A program made the position numbers and the translations under genes. This document shows positions 15,528 through 24,234 of a stretch of DNA of 64,000 nt, one piece after another (positions within the stretch are counted from its first letter, which is position 1; the number at the start of each line of letters is the position of its first letter). The stretch comes from Pseudoalteromonas rhizosphaerae (lineage in GTDB: Bacteria > Pseudomonadota > Gammaproteobacteria > Enterobacterales > Alteromonadaceae). The notes under the pieces are model-generated. The model had not been told where the DNA came from and did not search any database. It saw only the letters and a program-made list of their open reading frames with translations. The stretch is taken from positions 310,001 through 374,000 of the forward strand of contig NZ_CABVLM010000004.1 in NCBI RefSeq assembly GCF_902498845.1. The letters run 5' to 3'.

Positions 15528-16697
15528 ATGGCAGACAAAACAAACAAAAACACCCAATTTGATTGGTTTGAAGTTTTTAAAGCAGGCACACAAACCGACT
15601 CTAAAGGCGTTACTCATTCGTTTAGCGACGCTGATTTAAACAGCGTTGTAGCCAACTTTAAACCTAAAACCGCGCCGTTGGTTATTGGCCATCCTAAAAT
15701 GCATGACGCTGCGTGGGGTTGGGCCAGTGAATTAAAAGCCGTTGGTGGCTCGTTGTTTGCCAAAGCTGAAGACGTTTGTGCTGAGTTTGCACAGGCCGTT
15801 GAAAGCAAGCGCTACCCTAACCGCTCTGTACGTTTAGAAAAAACTGATAACGGCTATAAGCTGGCACACATTGGCTATTTGGGCGGCAAGCCCCCTGCTG
15901 TTGAAGGCCTAGCCTGGCAGTTTAACCAAAGTGATGACGCCGACACTTTAACTTTAGAATTTGCTGCAGGTGATATTGACAACATATCGCTGCATACATC
16001 AAACGCCCTTACCCGCCTTATGAGCAACTTACGCAGCTTTTTAACTGACCGTTTTGGCAGTGAAGCGGCTGACAAAGTTGTGCCACATTACGAAGGTGAA
16101 TGGTTAAAAGAAGAAACCATTATTGCTGAGCACGAACGTGCTAAAGCCAATGCGGGTGAAGGTGCCGAATTTAGTAAAGGTGATGATGCTATTAATACTG
16201 ATGTAAATAGCAACGCCACCCCACCCACCCATGAGGACAATGCAATGGATGAAAAAGAAAGAAAGGCGCTGCAAGACCAAATTGATGCGGCCAACGCTAA
16301 AAATGCAAAGCTTGAATACGCGCAACGTGTTGCAGCGGCTAGCACCTTTATTAACACCGAAGTAAATGGCGGTAAGGCCCCACGTTTAACCAATACCGAT
16401 GGCATGGCTGAGTTTATGGCCAAGCTGGATGACGGCGACACCACTTTTGAGTTTGCTGCCGCTGACGGTAAAAGCCAAGAGCTTAAACCCGCTGCGTGGT
16501 TTGAAGGCTTTTTAAAAGGCTTACCTGAGCAAACAGGGTTAACCCACGAGTTTAGTAAAGACGATAAAGACGGCGAAGTAACTGACGACAGTGCAGAAGC
16601 GCTGGCAGCTAAGGCGCTTGAATTTCAACAATCACAATCTAGCAAGGGCATTGAAATTAGCATTACTGCCGCGCTAGATCACATCAAAAAGGCTTAA
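15528..16697 (+). CDS. Mu-type prohead protease (gpI-like) with in-frame scaffold
   Basis: 389 residues. The N-terminal 200 residues match the Mu gpI-like phage protease family, for example the start region FDWFEVFKAGTQTD and the segment PLVIGHPKMHDAAWGW. The C-terminal 150 residues are charged coiled coil (from about residue 240), equivalent to the Mu Z scaffold. The protein processes the scaffold during prohead maturation. It is the first gene of the rightward late operon and 4 bp from the decoration gene. Confidence 0.85.
   Translation: MADKTNKNTQFDWFEVFKAGTQTDSKGVTHSFSDADLNSVVANFKPKTAPLVIGHPKMHDAAWGWASELKAVGGSLFAKAEDVCAEFAQAVESKRYPNRSVRLEKTDNGYKLAHIGYLGGKPPAVEGLAWQFNQSDDADTLTLEFAAGDIDNISLHTSNALTRLMSNLRSFLTDRFGSEAADKVVPHYEGEWLKEETIIAEHERAKANAGEGAEFSKGDDAINTDVNSNATPPTHEDNAMDEKERKALQDQIDAANAKNAKLEYAQRVAAASTFINTEVNGGKAPRLTNTDGMAEFMAKLDDGDTTFEFAAADGKSQELKPAAWFEGFLKGLPEQTGLTHEFSKDDKDGEVTDDSAEALAAKALEFQQSQSSKGIEISITAALDHIKKA
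16245..16697 (+). CDS. Nested scaffold protein (Z-like), internal start in protease gene
   Basis: An in-frame ATG at codon 240 of the protease gene is preceded by GAGG at 16233-16236, 8 nt upstream. It would yield a 150-residue protein beginning MDEKERKALQDQ, a coiled coil followed by a helical C-terminus. Mu makes scaffold Z by exactly this kind of internal initiation in gene I. The position at the protease-scaffold boundary supports it, but expression is not shown. Confidence 0.65.
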   Translation: MDEKERKALQDQIDAANAKNAKLEYAQRVAAASTFINTEVNGGKAPRLTNTDGMAEFMAKLDDGDTTFEFAAADGKSQELKPAAWFEGFLKGLPEQTGLTHEFSKDDKDGEVTDDSAEALAAKALEFQQSQSSKGIEISITAALDHIKKA

Positions 16698-16701
16698 AAC
16701 C

Positions 16702-17097
16702 ATGGCACAACCAGGATTTATTAGAAACTTTAGCGCGGTTGCTGTTATTGCTGCCAACCGATTAGTGGCGGTGTCTGCACTTGAAGATTTTCAGGTTGAA
16801 CCGGCTGTTGACGCAAGCGCCGTGTTTGTTGGTGTTACAGAGCAAGGCACTGACAACCATTTACGTGTTGATGTGGTAATGACCCAATCTGCCCCTGTTG
16901 AATTTGGTGGTGATATTGCTGCAGGTGATTTGATTGTTGCTGACACTGAAGGTAAAGCTATCGCCCTTGATTTAGCCGACTACGTGGGTGAAACCAAAAT
17001 ACACGTTGCAGGCTGGGCAATGGAAGAAGGCGACGCTGGCACCATTGGCGACATATTTTTAGCCCCGCAGTTAATTGCGACTATTCCGAGTGCTTAA
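16702..17097 (+). CDS. Head decoration-type protein (DUF2190-like)
   Basis: 131 residues, mostly beta, with an MAQPGFIRNFSAVAVIAANRLVAVS start typical of small capsid-accessory proteins placed between protease and major capsid in Mu-like siphophages. It likely binds the capsid surface or stabilises it. The gap to the protease gene is 4 bp and to the capsid gene about 40 bp. Confidence 0.65.
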   Translation: MAQPGFIRNFSAVAVIAANRLVAVSALEDFQVEPAVDASAVFVGVTEQGTDNHLRVDVVMTQSAPVEFGGDIAAGDLIVADTEGKAIALDLADYVGETKIHVAGWAMEEGDAGTIGDIFLAPQLIATIPSA

Positions 17098-17138
17098 TGC
17101 GCTTGGGTTAACTTAAATTTTTAAAGTGAGGATTTGCC

Positions 17139-18077
17139 ATGAGTAATGGTATGCCATTTACCCCTGACGTTGAGCAAACGGCCATAGCCATTGCTTATAC
17201 AAATAAAAAGCTAATTGCTGATAATTTAGCGCCGTATTCATCTGTTGGTAAACGATCGTTTGAATGGACTGAATACAACAAAGGCGACAAATTTACGCTG
17301 CCAGATACCAAAATTGGCCGTAAGTCTAGCCCGAATCAAGTTGAGTTTGGTGTAACGGAAAAAGAAAGCTCTGTTGTTGATTATGGTTTATCTGATGTTA
17401 TTCCAAATGATGACCAGGCTAATGCACCAGCAAACTACAACCCGCGTACGCATGCCGCTGAGAGCATTGCCGACTTAGTTTTACTTGGTCGTGAAGTGCG
17501 TGTTGCTGAGCTGTATAACACTGCGGCTAACTTTGGTAAGTCTGAAAGCTTATCGGCGCAAGGATTTAAGTTTTTAGATGACCCTACGCTTGATATTTTG
17601 CCGTTCTTTTTAGAAATGCTAGACGAGCCATTAATGCGCCCTAACGCGATGACTATGTCTCAAACAGTGTCTACCAAGTTACGTACCCACCCTAATATTG
17701 TTAAAGCGTATAACGGCACCAGTGGCGACAAGGGCTTAGTACCTTGGAGCTGGATTAAAGAGCAGCTCGAAATTGACCATATCAACGTTGGCCAAGCTCG
17801 TTTGAATACAGCGAAAAAAGGCAAAGACTTAGTGCTTAAACGTGCCTTTGCTGACAACTTATCGTTTACGTATCACGACCCATTGGCGTCATTTCAAAAC
17901 AAACGTATGACATTTGCTTTAACCGCACGCTATGGCTCGCGTGTGTCGTCAAACCGTGATGTAGCCGCTGGCTTAAATGGCGGTGTAGAAGTGATGGTAG
18001 GTGAAGCAGTTAAAGAAATTGTGTTAGCGAAAGACTGCGGTATTTTGCTGACCAACGTGCTGACGCCAGCCGGTTAA
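17139..18077 (+). CDS. Major capsid protein
   Basis: 312 residues, the size and gene position of Mu T. It shows the expected features of the Mu-like HK97-fold capsid group: an N-terminal arm, a SSVGKRSFEW segment, and a C-terminal GVEVMVGEAVKEIVLAKDCG stretch. It is the main shell subunit. A terminator at 18105 follows, so capsid RNA may be produced in excess of downstream genes. A Shine-Dalgarno-like GTGAGG precedes the ATG. Confidence 0.85.
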   Translation: MSNGMPFTPDVEQTAIAIAYTNKKLIADNLAPYSSVGKRSFEWTEYNKGDKFTLPDTKIGRKSSPNQVEFGVTEKESSVVDYGLSDVIPNDDQANAPANYNPRTHAAESIADLVLLGREVRVAELYNTAANFGKSESLSAQGFKFLDDPTLDILPFFLEMLDEPLMRPNAMTMSQTVSTKLRTHPNIVKAYNGTSGDKGLVPWSWIKEQLEIDHINVGQARLNTAKKGKDLVLKRAFADNLSFTYHDPLASFQNKRMTFALTARYGSRVSSNRDVAAGLNGGVEVMVGEAVKEIVLAKDCGILLTNVLTPAG

Positions 18078-18104
18078 TTAATCATTGTTGTTCCCTGTGT
18101 AAAG

Positions 18105-18147
18105 GCCCCGCGTTTAACCAATATCGACTTGCTCGGGGCTTTTTTTT
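18105..18147 (+). terminator. Intra-operon terminator after the capsid gene
   Basis: Stem GCCCCG / CGGGGC (18105-18110 and 18134-18139) with a 23-base loop and a run of eight T. It sits between the capsid gene and the head-tail genes, and partial readthrough would set their relative levels. Confidence 0.75.
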
Positions 18148-18163
18148 ACTAACTGAGGTGTGC

Positions 18164-18631
18164 ATGTTTACTACAGAACAAGCAGTTATAGACAAAATAG
18201 GCATTAATACGCTGTTGCAATTTGCGTCGAATAAATTTAATGAGCCAGGCACTCGCGTGACGCGTGATGATGTTGAAGCCGCCCTTTTAAGTGAGACGTA
18301 CAGCGAGTTGCAAGAGCAAATTAATGCCTGGTATGCGCAAGCACAAAAAAATGTAAATGCTGTTATAGCGGGCTACGTAGCACGATTTGCGTTAAACCCA
18401 GATGATATTAATAAATCAGTATTGCCAGGCATTGCTAACGATTTAATGCACTGTGAGCTTGCCCCTAACATTGCTGACGAAAACCTTAAAGCCCTTAAAA
18501 GCCACGCCATGGCGATGCTTGATAAGGTTAGTAAAGGTGTGATCCAAATTAAGGAAGACGCGCCTGCAGGCGTAAGAACTGGGATGCGAACCAAACCTGC
18601 AGGCTCTCAATTTAATTGGGAACGCTATTAA
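18164..18631 (+). CDS. DUF1320 head-tail protein (Mu gp36-like)
   Basis: 155 residues from the ATG at 18164, chosen over a GTG at 18158 because TGAGG lies just upstream. It matches the DUF1320 family of Mu-like phages (FTTEQAVIDKIG start, helical body with DLMHCELAPN). It probably forms a connector or head-completion ring under the portal. Its stop overlaps the next start (TAATG). Confidence 0.75.
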   Translation: MFTTEQAVIDKIGINTLLQFASNKFNEPGTRVTRDDVEAALLSETYSELQEQINAWYAQAQKNVNAVIAGYVARFALNPDDINKSVLPGIANDLMHCELAPNIADENLKALKSHAMAMLDKVSKGVIQIKEDAPAGVRTGMRTKPAGSQFNWERY

Positions 18632-19053
18632 TGGCGGGTGTATTTATACATATAAGCGGGAATGCCCTACCGCGCTTAGCCCAAATTGCAAACACAAGCG
18701 TTGCCCCAGCTGATGTATTGGACGACATTGGTGCATTTTTAGACATGGACGTCACCACCCGCTTTTTACGCGAAGTAACCCCCGAAGGCCGCAAGTGGGA
18801 GCAGTCGCAAGCGGCAAAAGACCGTGGCGGTTTAACGCTGACTGATGACCGTAACCTTGCAGGCTCTGTTACGCACAACGTAAACGGCAATACGCTTGAG
18901 CATGGCTTAGGTGAAAAGTACGCAGCCATACACCACTTTGGTGGTGAAACTGGCCGCAATAAAAGCGTGACGTTACCTGCACGGCCAATACTGGGTATAG
19001 CTGCTGTGCAAGAAAACGAGATCAACGACATCATCACTGATTGGTTAATTTAA
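18631..19053 (+). CDS. Virion morphogenesis protein, Mu gpG-like
   Basis: 140 residues from the ATG at 18631, which overlaps the previous stop codon. The sequence matches the phage virion morphogenesis / tail completion family (TPEGRKWEQSQAAKDRGGLT, KYAAIHHFGGETGR, ARPILGI). In Mu, gpG is involved in tail completion and head-tail joining. The 3' end lies at the start of TTTAAA array 3. Confidence 0.8.
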   Translation: MAGVFIHISGNALPRLAQIANTSVAPADVLDDIGAFLDMDVTTRFLREVTPEGRKWEQSQAAKDRGGLTLTDDRNLAGSVTHNVNGNTLEHGLGEKYAAIHHFGGETGRNKSVTLPARPILGIAAVQENEINDIITDWLI

Positions 19054-19087
19054 AGAGCATTTAAATGGCATTTAACTTTGATTTAAA
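19049..19087. repeat. Array of four TTTAAA boxes at 11-bp spacing (array 3)
   Basis: TTTAAA at 19049, 19060 and 19082 and TTTAAC at 19071, each exactly 11 bp apart. The array covers the stop codon of the upstream gene and the ribosome binding site, start and first codons of the next. It is closely similar to array 2 at 13565, including the TTTAAC variant in the third position. Confidence 0.8.
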
Positions 19088-19508
19088 CAACATAGAAGCC
19101 TTATTAAACAACACTGTTTTTGATGCATCAGTGGGATTTGCGAGCGATTTTAACCATGTACGCGAGCATGCTGTACACAGCGCTCAGCTGTTTGTATTAC
19201 CACTGGCTGATGACAACACCAACACCAATGAAGTACACGGCCGTGATGAATACCAGGTTAAAGACGTGTTTGCTGTGATGATTGTGATCCCCTGCGCTGC
19301 AGGTAATGCCCACAGTGATGCACAAGTAAAGCAATTGCGCAGTGATGTAAAAGCCGCTATTGCGGGATGCCAATACCCTGGGTGGGACCCAATAAAGCTT
19401 GATAAGGGCCGTACCATTGAGCTTAACAAAAAAACCAACAACCTAATTTATCAGTGCCAGTTTAGTGTAACTGGCCTACATACTGTAACTGTTAAGGTGA
19501 TGCCATGA
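19065..19508 (+). CDS. Tail terminator-type protein (gp37/DUF1834-like)
   Basis: 147 residues, an alpha/beta protein in the position of the Mu gp37 / lambda U-type tail terminator. It likely caps the tail tube for head joining. The first codons are part of TTTAAA array 3. It overlaps the next small gene by 4 bp (ATGA). Confidence 0.6.
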   Translation: MAFNFDLNNIEALLNNTVFDASVGFASDFNHVREHAVHSAQLFVLPLADDNTNTNEVHGRDEYQVKDVFAVMIVIPCAAGNAHSDAQVKQLRSDVKAAIAGCQYPGWDPIKLDKGRTIELNKKTNNLIYQCQFSVTGLHTVTVKVMP

Positions 19509-19708
19509 GCAAACAAACCGAGCCGCAATCAAGTAAACCCGCTGAGGAAACAGGCGTTGTGATCACAACCCCTAAAAAGTCCCGCGCTATGACGATTGCC
19601 CAAAACGTTAACCAGGTACTGGCAAGTGCTAAAGGTAACAGAGATGAAATAGCCGGCGCTTTTAATTTAAAAAACGGTGAGCTAATTAAAGTGGAGACTA
19701 ACGCATGA
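19505..19708 (+). CDS. Small phage tail-operon protein (67 aa)
   Basis: Basic, disordered-looking N-terminus rich in Ser, Pro and Lys, followed by a short helical stretch. No family recognised. It overlaps both neighbours by 4 bp, so it is translationally coupled between the tail terminator and tail tube genes. Confidence 0.55.
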   Translation: MSKQTEPQSSKPAEETGVVITTPKKSRAMTIAQNVNQVLASAKGNRDEIAGAFNLKNGELIKVETNA

Positions 19709-20604
19709 GCAGTTGGCGATTTAAAGACAAACTCATTTTAGCTGATGCCCTGGGCACAACCTTAACGGGCCTGCACGCTATTTATGCCAGTGACGTTGAA
19801 CTGGCCCTTGAAAGCGAAAGCGAAAAAGACGAGCTAGAAACCAGTTACAGCGGTGCAAGCCTTGAGACGTTTTACGGTGAGCACATAAGCCTTAACTTTA
19901 AAACCCCGCTTGCCATGAGTGGCACGGTGGGTAATGAGCCTGCCTTTGCCCCGCTGTTATTAGCCTGTGGCATGGTGCAAGTGGCGGATGCCTCAAGCGT
20001 TACCTTTACCAAAGGCGCGGCTGTAGCGGTTACCTGCAAAGTACGCTTTGGTAAAAACACCCACAACATTAGCGAAATGAAAGGTAATGTGAGCTTTGCG
20101 CTTGAAAAAGGCAAACCGATGCTGAATTGGCAGTTTAAAGGCTTGTTTAGTGCGCCGGTTGCAAGTACTGCCGCCCCTGCTGTTGATTGGGATCGTTGGG
20201 TGCGCCCCGAAGTACTTGGCGTAAGTAATAGCAGTGACTTTAAGCTTAACGACGTTAAACGCACGCTGCACAAGCTTACTGTCGACTTAGGTAATAACGT
20301 GGTGTTTGACCGTGCCATTAATCATGAAGAAATAATGATAACCGGTCACGAAAGCAGCGCTAACTTTACGCTAACAGCTGAAGAACTGGCCACCTTTAAC
20401 CCGTTTGCTGATGTGGGCAAAGTGCAAATGTTTGAATTTACCCACGGCACCGCCGCAGGTAAAAAAGTAACCATTATTGGCCGCTACCAAATGCCTTGGC
20501 CTAAATACACCAGCCTGGAATCTGAATTAACTGGTTATGAGTTTGACGGCAAGCTAGTGCCAAGCGGCGCGGGCTATGACGAACTGACGATAGTGTTTGA
20601 GTAA
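19705..20604 (+). CDS. Major tail tube protein
   Basis: 299 residues, rich in beta strands, in the position of the tail tube gene of Mu-like siphophages (between tail terminator and tail chaperone). The SWRFKDKLILADALGTTLTG start and overall composition fit the phage tail tube fold. No contractile sheath gene is present in the operon, so the tail is non-contractile. It overlaps the preceding small gene by 4 bp. Confidence 0.8.
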   Translation: MSSWRFKDKLILADALGTTLTGLHAIYASDVELALESESEKDELETSYSGASLETFYGEHISLNFKTPLAMSGTVGNEPAFAPLLLACGMVQVADASSVTFTKGAAVAVTCKVRFGKNTHNISEMKGNVSFALEKGKPMLNWQFKGLFSAPVASTAAPAVDWDRWVRPEVLGVSNSSDFKLNDVKRTLHKLTVDLGNNVVFDRAINHEEIMITGHESSANFTLTAEELATFNPFADVGKVQMFEFTHGTAAGKKVTIIGRYQMPWPKYTSLESELTGYEFDGKLVPSGAGYDELTIVFE

Positions 20605-20656
20605 GTTAGTCACCCAGAAATAACGAATTACGACTGCTAAATTAGGAAAACAAACA

Positions 20657-20983
20657 ATGAAATTAAAATTATTAAATGGGTTAAAAAGTGCCTTAATTAG
20701 TGCCCCACTCAATTTTGAGTTTGGTGGGGTTATTTTTAAATTTACTGCAAAAATTAAGCTAGTACCTGAAAGCGAGCTTAAAACACTTACTGAAAATCAA
20801 GGTGCTAATGACAACAAGATTGTGCGTGCATTATTAGTGGGTTGGGATGACTTTTTTGATGACGGTAAAGACGTACCCTTTGATATAAGCACACTTGAAG
20901 AAATGCTGGCGTACAGTGGCTTAGCGGCCCGATTAAGTGTTGAGTGCATTAACGCCCAGTACCGTATCACTGAAAAAAACTAG
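20657..20983 (+). CDS. Tail assembly chaperone, short product (gpG-like)
   Basis: 108 residues ending in ITEKN at a TAG. Position between tail tube and tape measure, size and the frameshift signal at its end identify it as the lambda G-type chaperone that coats the tape measure during assembly. AGGA about 10 nt before the ATG is the ribosome binding site. See the frameshift product entry. Confidence 0.8.
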   Translation: MKLKLLNGLKSALISAPLNFEFGGVIFKFTAKIKLVPESELKTLTENQGANDNKIVRALLVGWDDFFDDGKDVPFDISTLEEMLAYSGLAARLSVECINAQYRITEKN

Positions 20984-21348
20984 CCGATGTTGCTAGGTGG
21001 TTTTTGGGCGACCTAGCAGCAGACAGTAAAACACTTAACGACGACGAAGCCCATTTTGGCGCACCTAAACAGATTGCGCCACACGATGAGGAAACATTGT
21101 TTGTATTGCCCCAGAACCATACGGCGGTAGTGGCACTCACCACCGCCAGCAGCCAATGGCAACGGGATAACCAAGGGATAGAAATTGCCCTTGATTATGC
21201 CAGGGCTGATATAGCCTGGCGCTATGCAGACATAACCCTCAACCCCGATGATTTTGCAAAACTGCAAACCCTAGAGCGCACAATAATTGGTTTAATAAGG
21301 CGACCCGATGAGCAACAACTTGAATTTGGCGTTACGCTTAAGTTATGA
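20657..21348 (+). CDS. Tail assembly chaperone, -1 frameshift product (gpGT-like)
   Basis: A -1 shift at the slippery heptamer 20974-20980 joins the 108-residue chaperone to the overlapping -1 frame, which is open from the shift site to the stop at 21346-21348. The downstream part (the T domain, DUF1799-like) has no convincing start codon of its own (only a TTG at 21004), so it must be made by frameshifting. The fusion is about 230 residues. In lambda, G and GT are needed in a fixed ratio to recruit tube subunits. Confidence 0.8.
20974..21018 (+). promoter_or_regulatory. Programmed -1 ribosomal frameshift signal
   Basis: The slippery heptamer A AAA AAC (20974-20980), read in the zero frame as AAA AAC, is followed by the TAG stop. 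After a 10-nt spacer comes a perfect 8-bp stem, TGCTAGGT / ACCTAGCA (20991-20998 and 21011-21018). This is a canonical -1 frameshift element. Confidence 0.85.
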
Positions 21349-22603
21349 CGGTAAAGCAGTGACCACCGGTGCGCGCCAAAACGTAAATGAATTAAACCGT
21401 ATTCAACAAGCAGTACAGCGGCAAATGGTAGCTAACCAGCAATTAGGTGCCAGCCAAGCTCGCATTATGCAACAGCAAGGCGCAATGACCCGCCAGCTGA
21501 GGTTAATGAATAGCGCCTACGGGCAAATTGGTGCAACGCTCACTACCTTGGTGGGTATTGGCACCGCTACTATGTTTGTGCGCGATACGGGCGCTGCACA
21601 ATTGCTCGATACCCGCTTAAAAGGTTTAACTGGTTCAGCTGAAAACTACGCTAAAGTACAAGAGTATTTATTTGCCACATCAGACCGATTAAACACCGGT
21701 TACACCACCCTTGCCGACTCTTACAGTAAAATTTTAACGCTACAAGAAGTGGGTGTTGTTACCCAAACCCAAGGTAAAGCCATTTTAGAGGGCATGGCTA
21801 ACGCCGCTGCTAAAACAGGTGCCAGTAATGTGCAGCTTGGGCAGAGTTTGTTTGGTATGACGCAAGGGATGACTGCCGGCGTTTTACGCGCGGAAGAGTT
21901 AAACCAAGTAACAGAACCCATGCCAGGGCTTTTACAAAAACTTGATAAAGCAGCGGGTAAAGCCGCCGGCGGTTTTAGGCAAATGGTGAACGATGGCCAA
22001 GTAACCAGCCAGATGTTTAAAAACTATCTGATCAAAGCGCTTAACGATTATGCCGGTGCGGCCGAGGCCACCGAGGGTAAAATAAACGCCAGCTTTGCGG
22101 AAATGGGGAATGAGTACCAACGTTTAATACGCAAATATGAAGAGCCAGTAAACTTTGCTGTTACAAGTGTGGTTGACTCAATTACCGACAGCATGGCCTA
22201 TTTGAGGGAGAACGAAGAGGTTGTAAATGGTTTAGTGATGGCAACCAGCGGATTAGCTGCCGTTTTAGCTGGGCATTTAGTTGCTGGAATAGCTGCCAGC
22301 ACAAAGGGCTACATTGCAAATATTGCCGCTAAGAACCGTGCGTTAATTGCTGATGCAGCCTTGGCCAAACAATCTAAAGCGACTGCTATTGCAGAGCACC
22401 AAAGGGCATTAATTGATCAGGCTGCTGCAAAAAGACAGCTAGCAATGGCGCATACTGATGGCACTAGAGCTGCTGCAATTAATAAGTTGGCTGCAAGTAA
22501 TATGCAAGTAGCTGCAACACAAGGAGCGGTAAACGCTACAACCAACGCTTATGTGCCTATTGCTCGTAGAGCAACCTTAGCAGCAGGGGCCTTAGCACTG
22601 TAA
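21308..22603 (+). CDS. Tape measure protein, N-terminal part (frame broken)
   Basis: 431 residues. The N-terminal tape measure domain is visible (NELNRIQQAVQRQ, SAENYAKVQEYLFATSDRLN, NQVTEPMPGLLQKLDKAAG). The frame stops at 22601, but the -1 frame continues the expected GLSTVMGLLGGPVG sequence of this family. It therefore appears to be broken by a one-base change in the GGGG tract at 22586-22589. It overlaps the tail chaperone gene at its start. The intact protein would be about 957 residues and sets tail length. Confidence 0.75.
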   Translation: MSNNLNLALRLSYDGKAVTTGARQNVNELNRIQQAVQRQMVANQQLGASQARIMQQQGAMTRQLRLMNSAYGQIGATLTTLVGIGTATMFVRDTGAAQLLDTRLKGLTGSAENYAKVQEYLFATSDRLNTGYTTLADSYSKILTLQEVGVVTQTQGKAILEGMANAAAKTGASNVQLGQSLFGMTQGMTAGVLRAEELNQVTEPMPGLLQKLDKAAGKAAGGFRQMVNDGQVTSQMFKNYLIKALNDYAGAAEATEGKINASFAEMGNEYQRLIRKYEEPVNFAVTSVVDSITDSMAYLRENEEVVNGLVMATSGLAAVLAGHLVAGIAASTKGYIANIAAKNRALIADAALAKQSKATAIAEHQRALIDQAAAKRQLAMAHTDGTRAAAINKLAASNMQVAATQGAVNATTNAYVPIARRATLAAGALAL

Positions 22604-24186
22604 TGGGGTTACTAGGTGGCCCTGTTGGTTTGTTCGTTACCGCAGGGCTTGGCCTTGCTTACTTTGCAAGCCAAGGCGATGACGCTACCGACTCAGTTAA
22701 TAAATTAAAGGAGGCGAGTAAAGACTTAAACCCTTATGCCAATTTAACCGGTAGCCAAGCGCAAGGCTTACTATTAATGGCTCAAGGGCGTATAAAAAAT
22801 GCGATTCAACTTGCTGATGAAGCACGGGATCGTTTTAACAATCCATTCTTAAAAGGTAAGTTTTCTGACGTAGAGGCCGCTGAAAAACGCGTTACTGATT
22901 TAAAGAATGAAATTGTGGCACTGCAACAAGTGCTTGCAATTAAAGAAACTGAAAAGCCTAAGCCAGTTGTAGCAAGTACTGCCCTTCCCGATAACATAAA
23001 GCGTTTAGAAGTCAGCTTAATGGGCGAAGAAGCCCGCTTAAAAGATAGCTACGAAAAACGTAAGCAAATGGTGATCGTTGCACGTGAAAACGATGCTGCT
23101 AATAAAGTTAAATACGACGCTATTTTAAAACAGCTTGATGTTAAATATGGCGAAGACCTAAAAACCATTGCACAAAAACGTGAAACTGAAAAAACACGTA
23201 TACAAAACCAAGCCGAAGAAAAACGTAAAAACGATTTACAGGCAGACTTAGAAAACCGTATAGCCACTATTAAAGGCTTTGCTGGGCGTGAAGCACTGGC
23301 CGCTTACAACAACGAACTGAGTGTAGAGCAAGCCCGCCAACAAGCCCGTGTTGATGCCAAGCGCCGAGCGCAAATAGGCTTAGCGGCGAATGATGATGTA
23401 GGCGAACTAAAATATAACACTGATAATCAGCTACGTGATTTAGAACGCCAAACAGAGCTTAACTCAGCAAATGGTTATTACAGCCAGCGTGAAGCAAATG
23501 AAGCCGCGCACCAAGAGCGGTTAATGCAAATTAAAACCCGCCATACCGGAGCGCTGCAAAGTAATGTTTTAGCCTTTGCTAACTTTGAAAAACAAACCGA
23601 AGCCGAAAAGTCGAGCGCGATTGTTGGTTTAGGTGCTGCCACGTTTAAAGCCATGGCAGGGCAAAGTAAAACAGCCTTTAAAGCGTACAAAGCCTTTGCT
23701 ATTGCTCAGGCTGTTATTAATACGTACCAAGGTGCAACGGCTGCATATACATCGTTAGCGCCTATTCCAATTGTTGGCCCTGTGTTGGGTGGCGTTGCCG
23801 CAGCGGCTGCAGTAATGAGTGGCTTACAACAAGTGCGCCAAATTAAAGCCCAGCAACCGGCGGGTATTGCGCACGGTGGTTTAGATTATGTGCCGAATGA
23901 GTCTACCTATGTATTACAACGTGGTGAGCGCGTATTAAGCCCTAAACAAAATACTGAGATTAGCCAAATGGCGCGGCGTTACAATGCAGGCGGCGCAGCG
24001 AATGATGGTGGTGGCTCAGGTGGAGTTACGTTAAATATAACAAACCAAATTACCGTACAAGGTGGCGCTAATGAACAAGCATCACAAGCGGTTGGTCAAG
24101 ACATAGCCCGCCAGGTTGTTGGTGTTGTTGTGGCTAATATTCAAAGTAATGGTGCAATTATTAAAGCAGTTCGTGGCGCTGCTTAG
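22603..24186 (+). CDS. Tape measure protein, C-terminal part
   Basis: 527 residues starting at an ATG that overlaps the previous TAA (TAATG), so coupled reinitiation could produce it. It contains a hydrophobic segment (GGPVGLFVTAGLGLAYFA) near the start, a long coiled coil (about 100-270) and a C-terminal hydrophobic Ala/Gly stretch (about 375-420) followed by the HGGLDYVPNESTYVLQRGERV region common in tape measures. The -1 frame upstream is open and coding-like, so it is the continuation of the preceding gene. Confidence 0.75.
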   Translation: MGLLGGPVGLFVTAGLGLAYFASQGDDATDSVNKLKEASKDLNPYANLTGSQAQGLLLMAQGRIKNAIQLADEARDRFNNPFLKGKFSDVEAAEKRVTDLKNEIVALQQVLAIKETEKPKPVVASTALPDNIKRLEVSLMGEEARLKDSYEKRKQMVIVARENDAANKVKYDAILKQLDVKYGEDLKTIAQKRETEKTRIQNQAEEKRKNDLQADLENRIATIKGFAGREALAAYNNELSVEQARQQARVDAKRRAQIGLAANDDVGELKYNTDNQLRDLERQTELNSANGYYSQREANEAAHQERLMQIKTRHTGALQSNVLAFANFEKQTEAEKSSAIVGLGAATFKAMAGQSKTAFKAYKAFAIAQAVINTYQGATAAYTSLAPIPIVGPVLGGVAAAAAVMSGLQQVRQIKAQQPAGIAHGGLDYVPNESTYVLQRGERVLSPKQNTEISQMARRYNAGGAANDGGGSGGVTLNITNQITVQGGANEQASQAVGQDIARQVVGVVVANIQSNGAIIKAVRGAA

Positions 24187-24234
24187 TTGTTAAGTAATTG
24201 AGATTGGTGTAAAAAGGAGTTTTAAAACGATGGA

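Noticed and set aside
20661..20686. ATTAAA/GTTAAA repeats at the start of the tail chaperone gene
   Set aside because: Spacing is 9 bp, box sequence differs, and the stretch is explained by Lys/Leu-rich codons.
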